The notes: a model not told the origin generated them from the letters alone. 64,000 nt of DNA from Ariolimax columbianus (GCA_036924085.1 JAVGWX010000007.1:34275953-34339952); one strand, 5' to 3'. Counted from the first letter of the stretch, positions 1 through 12,129 are shown. Numbers and translations: made by a program.

Positions 1-16
1 ATGCATTAGATACTAA

Positions 17-460
17 ATGGATTTGGAAAAGGGAGACTAAAACGGAGATTTATGTACAAATAGTCAAAACAAAGATGAGAGAAGACACCTACCACTCTTC
101 CCCCCCCCTCGCCACCCCCACATATGAAGGCCATATCATAACCAAAGCCCATCCTTACTATACGCAAACCCATCTGGAAGCAGCAGAGGGGATAGACAAT
201 ATACCAAGAAAACTCAGACTGAAAAGGAAAGTAGAGTCATAACCTTGAGATATACAGAGAAGAACTACCCTAGAGCTGATGGGACCCATGCATGAACTGA
301 TGGGACCCATGCATACACTAACGGTTCTGCAACAAATGCAACAGAAAATGGAGGTGGATAGTATTTCTGAGCCTAACAAACGAAAGAAACATAACGTTAA
401 AACTTTCAATCACATAGATAATAGTTAAACATTCAAGCACAGAACAAAGCAGAAAAGAAC
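17..460 (+). mobile_element. Degraded fragment of the (GAA)n-tailed LINE, RNase H entry region
   Basis: The DNA aligns by eye with the segment just before and into the RNase H domain of the intact LINE at 33459-37319. It has the same order of blocks: the KRRNFAEIAKAK-like stretch, the PEVVENIPG-like stretch and the HAYTDGS RNase H start. It carries frameshifts and stops. A 21-bp stretch around gctgatgggacccatgcat is duplicated in tandem near 278-315. Both ends fade out, so this is an old, truncated copy with no duplication visible. Confidence 0.75.
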
Positions 461-527
461 TTTTATTTAACTTTAATAATAGTAATAATAATTCGTCCAT
501 CATCATCGATGAAGACCACCGACATCA

Positions 528-1021
528 TCACGTGTCATAATGCAGCATTGAGTATGTGTGGCGCTCATGACTGATCAAGCCAATTCGAGCTTGGAAAAGT
601 CTGTGACACGACTGGCAAACGTAGTCAGCAGTTGTCTCTGATATTTCCTCTCTCTGCTCTTGACTTCCTGATTGCACGTCTATCCTGGGCGGCCTGGATA
701 CGGAGACCCTCAGTGAGTTCAATGCCATCTGTGACTGTGCTCTTCCAAATTGAGCAATTTTTGAGCCAGGTTAATCAAGCTGTAATTGTATATTTGACAG
801 CACTTAAGTGACTCCTTCAGATTGTCCCTGAAACGCGTTTTTGGACATCCTTGTAATCGTTTCATTTCACCCAGTTTGCTATACAGGAGCCTCTCTAGAA
901 GAGTTTCGTTTGACTTTCGGGCAAGGTGGCCAGCCCATCTGAATTTGGATTTTTGCAAAAGGGCATGAATACTTTGCATGTTGGCTCTGGACAGCACTTC
1001 AATATCTGTGATATGGTCCTG
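528..1021 (-). mobile_element. 3' end of an RTE-like LINE with C-terminal zinc finger
   Basis: Read on the minus strand, the sequence encodes the post-RT tail of an RTE-like element. A KFRWAGHLARK block is followed by a CPKTRFRDNLKESLK block and then a C2H2-like finger, CQSCHRLFQARIGLISHERH. The same order recurs on the plus strand at about 51000-51400. The pieces at 719-997 and 528-728 are in different frames, so it is broken. The reverse transcriptase itself is absent. Confidence 0.75.
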
Positions 1022-1754
1022 CTAGCGTATATGCAGTATAACAGTCATACAAGACAAACAAACCACTTTAATACGGGGCAGATTTAATCCTATCAAGAAA
1101 AATCATTTGAAACAGACTATTTATTTAACATGTAGAAATTGTTGCACGTCCGCAAAGATTCGGGAAACGATATGCAAGTTTTAACATGCACGGAATTAAC
1201 CAATGCCGAGTCATGCCTGTGGAGAACAATGAACTTCTAGCCATGATAGGTAGATGTCTGCATGTGCAACAAAAAAAAGTTGCACCCCCCCCGTTCTACA
1301 TTGTCGATTGCGTGCCGCTGGTTTTTGGGTTATATAAATTAAGGAACAGTACAAGCCAGCATACTCTGGTAACGAATCTATCGTAACTCTGGGCTCCTCT
1401 TTCCACACACTCTTGTTTCATTTTACTTTGTCCAACAATCACACTCTAGCAGAACTTTCACACGCGCCTTCAGTGTGAGGCCCTCCCATTGCACTTTGGT
1501 TTGGTTGACTTCTGAGAGCGCACAAACCCAGCATAGGTACATACAGATGCACATATGCATCCGAGCACTGGTTTATGCGTCTTAATATCGCCCAATTAAC
1601 TACCGTCTAGGGTGGAATAGGCGCGCCTCCGCCAGTAGAAACTAGTGAGGCAAATACATACAATTAAAAAAAATATTTTAAAAGCCAGCAGACAGTTAGA
1701 TTTTGGAGCCCAGAGTGAGAGGAACAATTGCCAGAGAGAGAAAGAGATAGATAT

Positions 1755-1800
<46 letters not shown>

Positions 1801-2205
1801 TTTGCCAAACAATATTTTTACAAGGAGAGTCCAGATGTTCAGCAGCATAGCAAGGGGAGGTAAATAATAATGAAATTGATGTTTTACATAGCAAGTGTTA
1901 GAAACAGATGTAGTAGTGCGTCACGAGGAGCATGCATGAGATAGACATCTTTGATACTATTATTCACATCCCTGCTTAGATTACCAGTGTCGAATTCCAG
2001 CAAATTTCTTTTAACGTAGACAGATTTCATAACAGCTTCTTCAAGCAGTAACCACACAGATTCACATAGTAACAAGTCATTAACCAATTTACCAAGTGTC
2101 TGCGATCTGGTCTGAAAGTAGTGACACATTGAAGTCCGACACGCAGTGGTTGATAAAATAAAGAACTCCTTGTGTTAGACGAGATACCTGAATTGAACAC
2201 AAGCG
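1022..2205. other. No gene recognised; AT-rich spacer with microsatellite
   Basis: I see no conserved protein motif or RNA gene here. The only clear structure is the (GA)n tract listed separately. The short reading frames are low complexity or run through the GA tract. Confidence 0.5.
1759..1797. repeat. (GA)n microsatellite
   Basis: An uninterrupted GA dinucleotide run of about 38 bases, preceded by a short GATA-rich stretch. Confidence 0.95.
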
Positions 2206-3955
2206 TTTAACAGAAGTGTCTCAAGAACCAGTGTCTAACAGAAGTGTCTCAAGAATCCAGTCTAACAGGTGTCTCAAGAATCAGTGTCTAACAGAAGTAT
2301 CTCAAGAATCCAGTCTAACAGAAGTGTCTCAAGAATCAGCATCTAACAGAAGTGTCTCAAGAATCCAGTCTAACAGAAGTATTTAAAGAATCCAGTCTAA
2401 CAGAAGTGTCTCAAGAATCAGTGTCTAACAGAAGTGTCTCAAGAATCAGCATCTAACAGAAGTGTCTCAAGAATCCAGTCTAACAGAAGTGTCTCAAGAA
2501 TCAGTGTCTAACAGAAGTATCTCAAGAATCAGTGTCTAGCAGAAGTGTCTCAAGAATCCAGTCTAACAGAAGTGTCTCAATAATCCAGTCTAACAGAATT
2601 GTCTCAAGAATCCAGTCTAACAGAAGTGTCTCAAAAATCCAGCGTCTAACAGACGTGTCTCAATAATCTAGCGTCTAACAGAAGTGTCTCAAGAATCCAG
2701 CGTCTAACAGAAGTGTCTCAAGAATCAGCATGTAACAGAAGTGTCTCAAGAATCCAGCTTCTAACAGAAGTGTCTCAAGAATCCAGTCTAATAGAAGTGT
2801 CTCAAGAATTAACGTCTAACAGAAGTGTCTCAAGAATCCAGCGTCTAACAGAAGTGTCTCAAGAATCAGTGTCTGACAGAAGTGTCTCAAGAATTCAGCG
2901 TCTAGCACAAGTGTCTCAAGAATCAGTGTCTAACAGAAGTGCCTCAAGAATCCAGCGTCTAACAGAAGTGTCTCAAGAATCAGCATCTAACAGAAGTGTC
3001 TCAAGAATCCAGCGTCTAACAGAAGTGTCTCAAGAATCCAGTCTAACAGAAGTATCTCAAGAATCCAGTCTAACAGAAGTGTCTCAAGAATTAACGTCTA
3101 ACAGAAGTGTCTCAAGAATCCAGCATTTAACAAAAGTGTCTCAAGAATCCAGCGTCTAACAGAAGTGTCTCAAGAATCCAGCGTCTAACAGAAGTGTCTC
3201 AAGAATCAGTGTCTAACAGAAGCGTCTCAAGAATCCTGTCTAACAGAAGTGTCTCAAGAATCAGCATCTAATAGAAGTGTCTCAATAATCTAGCGTCTAA
3301 CAGAAGTGTCTCAAGAATCCAGCGTCTAACAGAAGTGTCTCAAGAATCCAGCTTCTAACAGAAGTGTCTCAAGAATCCAGCGTCTAACAGAAGTGTCTCA
3401 AGAATCAGCATCTAACAGAAGTGTCTCAAGAATCAGCATCTAACAGAAGTGTCTCAAGAATCCAGTCTAACAGAAGTGTCTCAAGAATCCAGCGTCTAAC
3501 AAAAGTGTCTCAAGAATCCAGCGTCTAACAGAAGTGTCTCAAGAATCAGCATCTAACAGAAGTGTCTCAAGAATCAGCATCTAACAGAAGTGTCTCAAGA
3601 ATCAGCATCTAACAGAAGTGTCTCAAGAATCAGCATCTAACAGAAGTGTCTCAAGAATCCAGTCTAACAGAAGTGTCTCAAGAATCCAGCGTCTAACAGA
3701 AGTGTCTCAAGAATCAGCATCTAACAGAAGTGTCTCAAGAATCAGCGTCTAACAGAAGTGTCTCAAGAATCAGCGTCTAACAGAAGCGTCTCAAGAATCC
3801 TGTCTAACAGAAGTGTCTCAAGAATCCAGTCTAACAGAAGTGTCTCAAGAATCCAGCGTCTAACAGAAGTGTCTCAAGAATCAGCATCTAACAGAAGTGT
3901 CTCAAGAATCAGCGTCTAACAGAAGTATCGCAAGAATCGACGTCTAACAGAAGTG
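2206..3955. repeat. Minisatellite array, units of 27, 28 and 29 bp
   Basis: About 60 tandem copies of a unit containing aacagaagtgtctcaagaat. The unit ends in one of three linkers, ccagtct, cagcatct or ccagcgtct, giving lengths of 27, 28 and 29 bases. The classes are interspersed and not in blocks. Because only the 27-bp class keeps the frame, a 148-codon frame at 2713-3159 is an accident of repeat order and shows no sign of being a protein. The array ends abruptly against a LINE relic at about 3957. Confidence 0.95.
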
Positions 3956-3956
3956 A

Positions 3957-5434
3957 CATGACTACCAATGCAGCTGTCTTGGCATACGAGGACTTACAGA
4001 CAAAAGAGGTAGCTGTTGCCACGACGATCGACCTGTAAGATGCCTACAATAGGGTCAACTTTGGCAAACTAATCGACCTATTAGAGGAACTCAAAATTGA
4101 CCTCCGGGTCGTCCGTTGCTCTAAAGTACAGTTCCTGGATGTCAGAGATCAGAGCCATAGCGCCCGGACTGCCTCAAGGTTCTCCTTTGTCTTCTGTACT
4201 TTTTAATGTGCATACTTGCAAAATTGCACAGATGGAGTAGTCTGGGCCTGGTAGGATCCTCACAAATGCGGACCACATCCTATTATACAATCAGGGCAAA
4301 GACAGGAATGAAATTGTCGCGAGTGTGCGGAGCAAGCTGGGAAACTATCTGAATCGACTACAACGCCGAAATCAATCCATCTAAGGTCAAAATTGTCTGG
4401 TTCTCCCTAAACAATAGGTTGGTATCAGATACACTACCAGGGGCCACCTGCATGTGCACCAACATTGAGATAGGACATGGCATGAAATACCTGGGTATCA
4501 CATTCGACAGAAGTCTATTTCAATAAACATGTTAACAATATGATTCTGAAAGCAAAGAAGGGTATCAATGCAATCAAAGTCATGGTGGCCACAGACATGC
4601 AACAATGGCTTCTCTTCCTGTTGATGAAAGTACTGGTTTTGTCTGTTCTGGACTACGTCTTGGGTTACTCGCGGTATCGCAGACACAGATAGATAGATTG
4701 GAGAGAATCCAGAACGAGGCATGAGAGAAGTTCTGGGATGCACTAGAGATACTCCCATTACTGCCATGAGATTCCTGCTTGATTTGCCAAGCATCAAGGT
4801 GCAACATCAAGTAGCGCAGGTAAAGGCGTACGCCAACATTGCCAAAAATGAACACCACCCTTTGCACCAAGACTTGGATTCACTCAAAGGCAGACGCATT
4901 AATCAAGAAAGGTCGTGGATGGCAGAGGCAGAAGACTCCCTGATGAGGGTATGTGCATTGGATGAAGTGGGAAGAGGTTAGATGGTTAGAAATGGGCAAC
5001 AAGAGTCCCCTGACAAGGGTGGTGATACAACTGAGCAGAGAGTGTCACGAGTGGGGCGGCACTAGCGCAGAAGCTTCAATACAGCAACACTCAGGACCAC
5101 AAGACCCAATTATGTACACAGATGGATCCGCATGCACAGATGCAAACAAGTGCGGTTGTGGCTTCATCAGCTACCAAAATGGCAAGAAGGTGGTGAAGAA
5201 ATCAGCTGCCTACACTACGGTCACATCGAGTGTGAAGATTGATGCGGTAAAAGCGGCCCTGACTTGATAGGTGACGCAACCGGTGATACATGCAGTGATA
5301 CTGTCAGACTCACACTGCATGCTCCGTAAGATAGAACACCTGACTGGGACTCTGAGTTGGCTTGGATGGCTGCTTGAACGGAGAACGGAGCACTTATGGG
5401 AATGTCCACTGTATGATGATGTTGGTTTCTAGAA
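3957..5434 (+). mobile_element. Jockey-like LINE relic: RT and RNase H pieces
   Basis: Plus-strand translation shows decayed reverse transcriptase motifs: a TIDL.DAYNRVNF block near 4030 and GLPQGSPLSSVLFNV near 4165-4210. Next come a KYLGITFDRS block near 4490 and an RNase H start, MYTDGSA, near 5115. A further ILSDSHCMLRKIE stretch follows near 5300, then a short HLWECPLYD-like tail. Stops and frameshifts are frequent and much of RNase H is deleted. The left edge coincides with the end of the minisatellite. Confidence 0.75.
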
Positions 5435-6899
5435 TAAAGAATCAACGAGTATATTGCTTTCCGTGTTGATTATTATGGAACAAGTTAGTTAATAGTATGA
5501 AGACTAGCACTTCTGCGTCTAAATATACACTGGTATCTGCTGAAGGCTGAAATTCTAAAAGGAAGGGGCAGAAACTTTCCAACAGGATTCTAAAACACAA
5601 AAAGAATTTATACACATAGAATGTTGCCTAGTTTCGCAAGAACTAGAAATGTGTCTGCTGGCTGGCATAGGAGCTTTCATCGTTTTAGAAGTGTAAATCA
5701 AAACTGAAGCTGTGAAACGGTACAATCTTTTAAAGAGCATTATCGATGTTGTACTCTTCTGTAGGGAGCGTGGCCAGATTCTAAATTGTTCACAATGAAA
5801 GGTCAGAAAAGTTCTGTTACCGGTAACTTTATTTTTTACTAACAATTATTTCTTCTGCTGATCTGCATTGCAATATTAAAGTATGTTTTGATGTGAATTC
5901 TCTCTCCTTATCTGTATTGTAGCATACACACAGTAGTTCAAATCAAATGTATTCTTCTCTTTGATCCTCTTTTATTTTTATTAGTAAAAATGTATCATAG
6001 ATGGAGTATAGGAGCCCAAAGTCTCAAATTCATACAATAAACAGGGTGCTCAACTCCACCTCTCTGTCATCTGACACACCCTTTTTGACCGTACACCATG
6101 CAGCTCATGGCATAAAACATAGTGGATAAAAACAGGTTGAGTAATTGGTACGAGAAGAGGGTCTGAAAGAAACTTTGTACCCCCTGATATTATTTCTTTT
6201 GCAGGCCCTGTAGCCAAAAATGAAATTTAATATATCTCTCAATTATAACTATAATTCGTTCCAAAATTCGTGTCAATACCTCTCCATCAATTTTCTCGAA
6301 AATGACTTGTATAGCAAGTAATTTTTTGCAGTTCAAAATTTCCATTATCTTTTTTTTTTTGATTGATCCAATGAATGAGATGGTGCGCTTAAAGTCTTAA
6401 CCAGTCTCATACAGTTTATCATGCAGGGTCCCTTCCCAGGGCCAGAACTGGGTTATTTGGTTTATGTATGTGGGGCAACGATGAAGGAAAAGATGGGAAC
6501 GAAGAAATTCGGACATTCACGAAGGAAGTGGCTACCCCGTTTCTAGAGGTACTATCCCTCTCTTCACCGACACCGCTAAATGAACAGAAATGATTCATAA
6601 CCATATTGTGGTGGATTTAGTAAGGCAATTGATGCGATGGAGGTGTCATCAACAAATATTGGCATGTAGTCTATTTTATTCCAAATATGATCATTCTAAA
6701 AGATTCACAACTGTTAATGGCTGGAGAAACTGCACTACATCTTGTTGCCAGTATACTTCCTTCTCTCATTTCTTCGAGTCCTCAATGTCTATTTTTGAGA
6801 AGGCATAATGTGTAAGTCTTAAATATCTCACAATTGAAAGATGTGTTCAATTTGGCAACTTGCTTGTCCACACAAGTGCTATGAGGTTGGTTGTTATTA
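5435..6899. other. No gene recognised
   Basis: An AT-rich stretch with short homopolymers, for example a T run near 6350. I see no conserved motif on either strand. Confidence 0.45.
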
Positions 6900-7690
6900 T
6901 TATCCCATAGCTGCTGAGTTATTTGCTCTTGGCAGCCCAATGCCATTCTAATATATATATACAGGTCCTCTTCATTTGTGTCATCGCTCCGTATAGTGTG
7001 TTGGTAATTGTCGGCAGTGCTTGTAAGAATCTTTTCCTCATGTCCGCAAGCGCCTTGCACTCAATGAGCAGATGTCGAACTGTTTCATCATTATGAGAGC
7101 AATTTCTGCACAGGGACATGTGCTGGGGATTGATGCGTTTCAAGTGGCTATTGACTCTGGTATGTCCTGTTCGGAACTAATAGATGAGACTTTGATCTCT
7201 TCTGTGTTGTTTATTTATGTCATCGTTACTTTTTGGCTGTGACATTTTGCTAAATACACTGCGACCTGTTGTTCCCGTCGCCCACCTGTTCATCTAGATT
7301 TCCAGAGTATTATTCTTAATAATTTGTTTTACTGTGTGGTTACTGCAGGGTTTATCCAATTGTTGTTTTGAGGCTCCTGTTTTTGCCAATCTGTCGGTCA
7401 TCTCGTTCCCTAGTAGCCCACTATGTCCATGGATCCATTGCAAGGTTACATTCATCCCTTGGGCAGTGATGATGTTGTTGATCGCTCTACCCACCAAGAA
7501 TATCTCCTTTTCTTCTATTTTACTTCAACGTGTCTATTTGTACCCTTTCTGGATGGTCATTTTCTTGTCTCTTGTATGGGGTTAATGTGTGAATCGAAGA
7601 GAAGTGTGGCCATGTTCTGCAACGATTTTGTCAATAAGACACATCCTAGTCTGTCCCACAAGCTGCAATAACTCAGGTTTTAAATGAGTA
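6900..7690 (-). mobile_element. LINE 3' relic: RNase H end plus C-terminal Cys/His region
   Basis: The minus-strand frame at 7294-7497 contains LQWIHGHSGLLGNEMTDRLAK, the last part of a LINE RNase H with its final acidic residue (TDRLAK). The frame at 6919-7143 continues with HMSLCRNCSHNDETVRHLLIEC, a CxxC...H....C region typical of Jockey-like and I-like C termini. The two frames are separated by frameshifts. No catalytic RT remains. Confidence 0.75.
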
Positions 7691-8856
7691 TTGTAAAAAA
7701 TGATATTTTCCTTTGCAAGCCACATCATGATTTGATGTTTTGTGATTGATGAAGTTGCAATTTCATCCTCCTTCGCTACAACATTATGATTTGTTGTTGT
7801 TGTTGAATGCTCCGAAAAAGACGTGGTCGGTTGTAGTAGCTTTCCTCACATCGCAAGCATGCTAATGAAGGTGGACCATGGTCCTTCAGGTGTTGTGATA
7901 ATAAACAGCATAGTCAGTTAAACAAACCTGACAATCCATACACATGCTACTCTAGGTCCTTGAGAAAACAAGTAATCCAGATCTTGCCAAGGCTACAGAG
8001 GAGAAAGAAAAGGTTAGAGTTGAAGCGTATGTCAACAACTGGGAGACAGTAGTAATCACCATAAAGGGACCAAAAGATACCCCAAAGTGATCACCATAAA
8101 GGGACCAAAAGATACCCCAAAAGCGCACACGACTGGCAGGACGGACAAGACAACCACAACTTTTCATCCAGTACTATGTCTGGCTCCTACATTTTTTATC
8201 TGGCTCCTAGATACTAAACATATTTGTTACTTCCTGCTCTGTGCTTCATTAGTGTGACAATAAAATCAACATTAATGACAGCATGAGAAATCCACACAAA
8301 TGTGAAATCCCTTTCACTATGGAGGGATAAAAATGCTATAGCAGCTAATATACAAATAGAACGATAATCCCAACAGATTATCACATGAATACTGCGTAGA
8401 AAAAATTTTGTGACACATCATTAAAGTGGACCAGCAATGGTTAACAAAGAAAAGAAAAAAATATTATAGACCCTCTAGTATTCATTACAGATACTGACAT
8501 CTACCGGAACAAATTACACAAACAACATCACAATGAAATGACAAAAGCTAAAAATCATTACAAATCTAAGAATTTTAATTCATTTTACTACTCATTTTGT
8601 ATCATGGTGCATATCATGTCACTAATTCAGTTTCTTCTTTCTCTGCTCAGCAAAGGTAAAAATATGCCTACAATGTTCACTAATTTTTGTTATTCCATAC
8701 AGAGGAACACAGATACTTGCAGCTGATCCCATGACATCTCAAATCACATTTTTACTTTGATAATGTAAAGAAAGTTTTGTCAACAAAACAGTTTGAAGCT
8801 GAGGTTCATCACAAATTTTGTAAAGCATTATTCACTTAGAGGTACATCCTAGATTT
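7691..8856. other. No gene recognised; local duplication
   Basis: AT-rich sequence without recognisable motifs, apart from a (TTG)n stretch near 7792-7805 and the 35-bp tandem duplication listed separately. Confidence 0.45.
8055..8124. repeat. 35-bp tandem duplication
   Basis: The sequence atcaccataaagggaccaaa and its continuation occurs at 8055 and again at 8090 with almost no change. This is one recent duplication. Confidence 0.9.
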
Positions 8857-8868
8857 AAATCATAACAC
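8857..8868. repeat. Left target-site duplication, aaatcataacac
   Basis: Twelve bases identical to 9826-9837. Together they bracket the 28S-headed element exactly. Confidence 0.9.
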
Positions 8869-9237
8869 TCGAGAGGAATCGCTAGTTGCAGACACTTGGT
8901 TCACGTGCTTGGCTGATAAGCCAATGGTGCGAGGCTACCATCTGAGGGATTACGGCCGAACGCCTCTAAGCCAGAATCCCGCCCAAAATCTCAGCACCAC
9001 TGCGATGTGAGGCTACGATATGGTTGGGACCTGGGGCCCGACCCGGTCGAGCCGCAGAAAGAGGTATATGCCGTCCGCTGATCAAAGCGGGCGGGAAGCT
9101 GCTCGATATTCACCCCATACGACGATGAGGTGTGAAACCAATAGTAGAAGACTTAGTTCTCGGTCGGGGTGTCGTAAGCAGTAGAGCAGCCACCTCACTG
9201 CGAACTGTTGAGACTCAACCCCTGATCATGAGATATG
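8869..9237 (+). pseudogene. 28S rRNA 3'-end pseudogene (retrocopied)
   Basis: Contains landmark 28S sequence: cgagaggaa of the sarcin-ricin loop, gcttggctgataagccaatg, acgcctctaag followed by cagaatcccgccc, and the terminal ctcggtcggggtgtcgtaag with gcagtagagcagccacctca. Several conserved positions are changed and the loop flank is altered. It is not a working rRNA gene, because it starts in mid-molecule and sits inside a target-site duplication. Confidence 0.9.
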
Positions 9238-9825
9238 TACGCACACCAGGCGAACATCATCTCTGTGCCACGGCCAGGCTTGTCCCCTGGTTAAATGCAC
9301 TCCTGCCTCGCTCTTTACCTCTGCTATCAGTCATCCCAATGGACGCAGAAGAGATGCAGACCAGTGGACATTGCACCTCTGCCCTATTGTGACAACCTCC
9401 CAGGTGGCGGGGAATGCTAGGCGTGCCATCACTGCAGATGTGCCGAGAAAATAAAGGGAGCAAAGAGATACCCACTCACATGCATATGCTACGTTTCTGG
9501 CAAGACATGACGATCCTGGGACACAGACACATTGGACTGCCTCTCTTCCGGGATAGTACAAACTAGTACATAGTCCATCATGTAATATCATTGCCACACA
9601 CTATAGACACGAGTGGGGAAGACTCGATAGTCCTGCAAGACAACTTCCCTAAGAGACAACTCTGACCAAAAACAACTGCTGCCTTGCAGATAGGCTGCGG
9701 ACAGCCAAAGGCTAAGGAGGGCATTCCTACAGAAACCCCTGTTGAAATCGTATGCACTGGGCCACAGGCTTAACAAAACAGTGCAACGTATATAGCTGTA
9801 TGAAGAACAGCATACGAAGAAGAAG
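8869..9825 (+). mobile_element. Non-autonomous 28S rRNA-headed retroelement
   Basis: A 957-bp unit bounded by a perfect 12-bp duplication and ending in a (GAA)n tail. Its first ~370 bases are the 3' end of 28S rRNA, beginning inside the sarcin-ricin loop (tcgagaggaa). The next ~550 bases match the leader at 32896-33450 of the rDNA-LINE composite, up to the gtgcaacgta block. The match stops just where the LINE ORF begins. A short piece then leads to catacgaagaagaagaa, which resembles the LINE 3' end. It has no RT, so I infer it was mobilised in trans by the LINE. It could be an internal-deletion derivative or an independently formed chimera. Confidence 0.85.
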
Positions 9826-9837
9826 AAATCATAACAC
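9826..9837. repeat. Right target-site duplication, aaatcataacac
   Basis: Identical to 8857-8868. It directly follows the (GAA)n tail of the 28S-headed element. Confidence 0.9.
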
Positions 9838-9879
9838 ATGCATCTCCAACATAGATTTGCTTCTTCTTTTTTCTTTTCA

Positions 9880-11061
9880 CTTATCATGTTTTGCCTTTCA
9901 ATGTCAGGTTATGAAGAGATCTCTAGAACGAGCCTCACTGTGTGCCTCACGCACAGTGGCAATCACCGCTTCAGATATTTCTGTAAGCCACCTTTTTTGT
10001 GGTCTGCCTTTGGCCTTGAATCCATTGTATCTAAATTGGGATAGCAACAAAAATACAACACTCCACAGATGTCAGAAGTGAGGTTAACATCATGCACACA
10101 TGTGTGACTCATTACACATATCAAATGAGCTCATTACTATTTATTTGTTTTACATTTAATTTTCAATTTCTATGAGTTTGTTCTCATTTTGTTATTTATC
10201 TTTTCAACTACTGTAAAAAATTAATAGTCCATTGTTGTGCTGATCAGCCAGATTCATTTACATTTGAAAGAAAAGGTTATACGTTGCACTTGCCTGCTTT
10301 AAAGCATGAAATTAACAATATAAATGTTCAGTTAAAAGAAAATAGAATCTACAGTTGAATGTCAAACTGGAGCAGAAAGGCTGAATAGAGGCCTAAGGTA
10401 TCTGCTTGTTGTGGAGTGCTGTGTGGTGATAAGCTTGTTATGTGGCCAAACCATTTCAATTGATGTCTTTTGATGTAATCTAATACTGGTGTTGTTCCCA
10501 CTAGTCTTCTGATGTCATTGTTTCTGATCATGTCTCATTGTTACACTCAATATTTTTCACAGCTATTTCATTTCTGCTGTTACGATATGTCATTTTTCAT
10601 TTGATGTTAGTGTCATGGTTTTGAATTTTGATAGAATAGTTACAAAACGAAAATAGTGTTGTATTAAGATCTTTTGGTAGTTATTGTTATGTGCTTGCAA
10701 TTAAGTATTGGAGTTAATTGTCCAATGATCTGATTTGCCTTATTGCATCTTTGTTGGATTTCTGCTGTAATTATTCCGTCTGTCGATAATGTAATGTGAA
10801 ATCTTTCACCTATTTGATTTACTGTTTTTCAAGGAAGATATTGATGTCTTAAGATATTCTAGATATTTTCATGACCTCAATTTTTTTACATTGTATTTCA
10901 TGCTGTTTTCTTTACATGTATTTAGTTGATCAATTTGTTGTTGCAATTGTATTTCTGAAGTTGCAATGACTGCTTGATCGTCTACGAAAAGAAGTTCATT
11001 TAAGAGTTCACCAATGTTGCTACCTTCATTTGGGTTAGCTGTTTTACAAATGTTTTACATT
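9880..11061 (-). mobile_element. LINE relic with FVDD reverse transcriptase box
   Basis: On the minus strand, 10990-11050 reads NELLFVDDQAVIATSE, the catalytic box of a non-LTR RT, followed by a palm/thumb stretch. Near 10349-10531 a LKWFGHI block appears, and near 9900-10030 a KGRPQKRW-like tail. The frame is broken in many places. A shorter LINE fragment is inserted next to it at 11076-11464 in the opposite orientation. Confidence 0.7.
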
Positions 11062-11075
11062 GATTTGCTTGTTTC
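11062..11075. repeat. Left target-site duplication, gatttgcttgtttc
   Basis: Fourteen bases identical to 11465-11478. They bracket the 3' LINE fragment exactly. Confidence 0.9.
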
Positions 11076-11464
11076 GGCTTATTAGAGCTAGATACATGAC
11101 CAAATGGGAAACCGAACATACTGGCTACACCAAAAACGATGCCTATTACAAGTTGAACAGAAGAGAGCAGATCGTGGTCTTCAGACTTCGCACTGGACAC
11201 AATAGACTGAGGTACCACCTATTCAACAAATTGAAGATAGGTGGCACCGACGAATGCCCGTGTGGTATCGCTAAAAATGACCGCTAAGTATTTGCTGCAA
11301 AACTGCCCGACATACGAGGATCAGAGAGAGCAGATGTGGCCATCACCAGTGGCAACACTAGACAAGCTCTACAGCAGTGTCGACAGCCTCAGGATGACGG
11401 CTGCTTTTTTCGAAAAAATAAATGTTACTGTCTGACTGCGTACGATGAAGAAGAAGAAGAAGAA
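11076..11464 (+). mobile_element. 5'-truncated copy of the (GAA)n-tailed LINE
   Basis: A 389-bp insertion matching the last ~370 bases of the LINE at 33459-37346, from the RLIKARYM region through the CPCG...H....C motif to the (GAA)n tail. A perfect 14-bp duplication flanks it, so this is a genuine severely 5'-truncated retrotransposition product. A small indel in the TDECPCG region shifts the frame. It landed in an older minus-strand LINE relic. Confidence 0.9.
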
Positions 11465-11478
11465 GATTTGCTTGTTTC

Positions 11479-12129
11479 AATTAAGCCTAGTAAATCACGC
11501 TGCTAACAAATGTGCACTGGATCAGGTTCATATCTCATTTATAAATGTAGATGCCACGTATTACCAACATTCATGGTAAACTTAGTTTTTAAACTTAAAT
11601 TGTGTCAATAAATATAAAATATGTTTATTAAAATATTAACATAGTTGCAAATGCAGGCAGATCAATTTCACAGAGTAATTTAAAAAGGATTCAGTTTCCC
11701 CATCATCTGCATCTTTACTCCAGATGTTGTTTTTATGTGTTTGTTGTATCATATACAGTAAAACCTGACCTCTTAATGAATTAATCTTTGCAAAAATTGT
11801 ACATATTTCAGATAGCAGTTGCATATTAATAAAGAAATCACATAGTCCAAGCACTATGCTGATGTCTGTGTCAGTAGTCAAGAATGACTTGTTTACAGAT
11901 CTTGTATCATCTCATTAAAGATTTAACAGATAATAACAACCTTTTAGAATACTCCACTGATAAATCACATGTCACAATATTTAACTGAGTAAATAAAATC
12001 AGAGCATTATAGTGAATATGATGGAAATGAGTGAATAAAACCAATCAATGCCAAACAAAAAAACATACACTCTTTAGATTTTAGACGTGAATGAATTTAT
12101 ATATGCAACAGTTACAGCACTTTTTCTTA
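11479..12129. other. No gene recognised
   Basis: AT-rich sequence with only short frames. No conserved motif seen on either strand. Confidence 0.45.

Noticed and set aside
2713..3159. 148-codon repetitive ORF in the minisatellite (VSQES/SNRSVSRIQ repeats)
   Set aside because: It is open only where unit lengths happen to keep the frame. Neighbouring units shift it, and there is no start context or non-repeat domain.
2206..3955. CRISPR-like array
   Set aside because: Linkers are 7-9 bases of three recurring types and not unique spacers. This is animal DNA with no cas genes.
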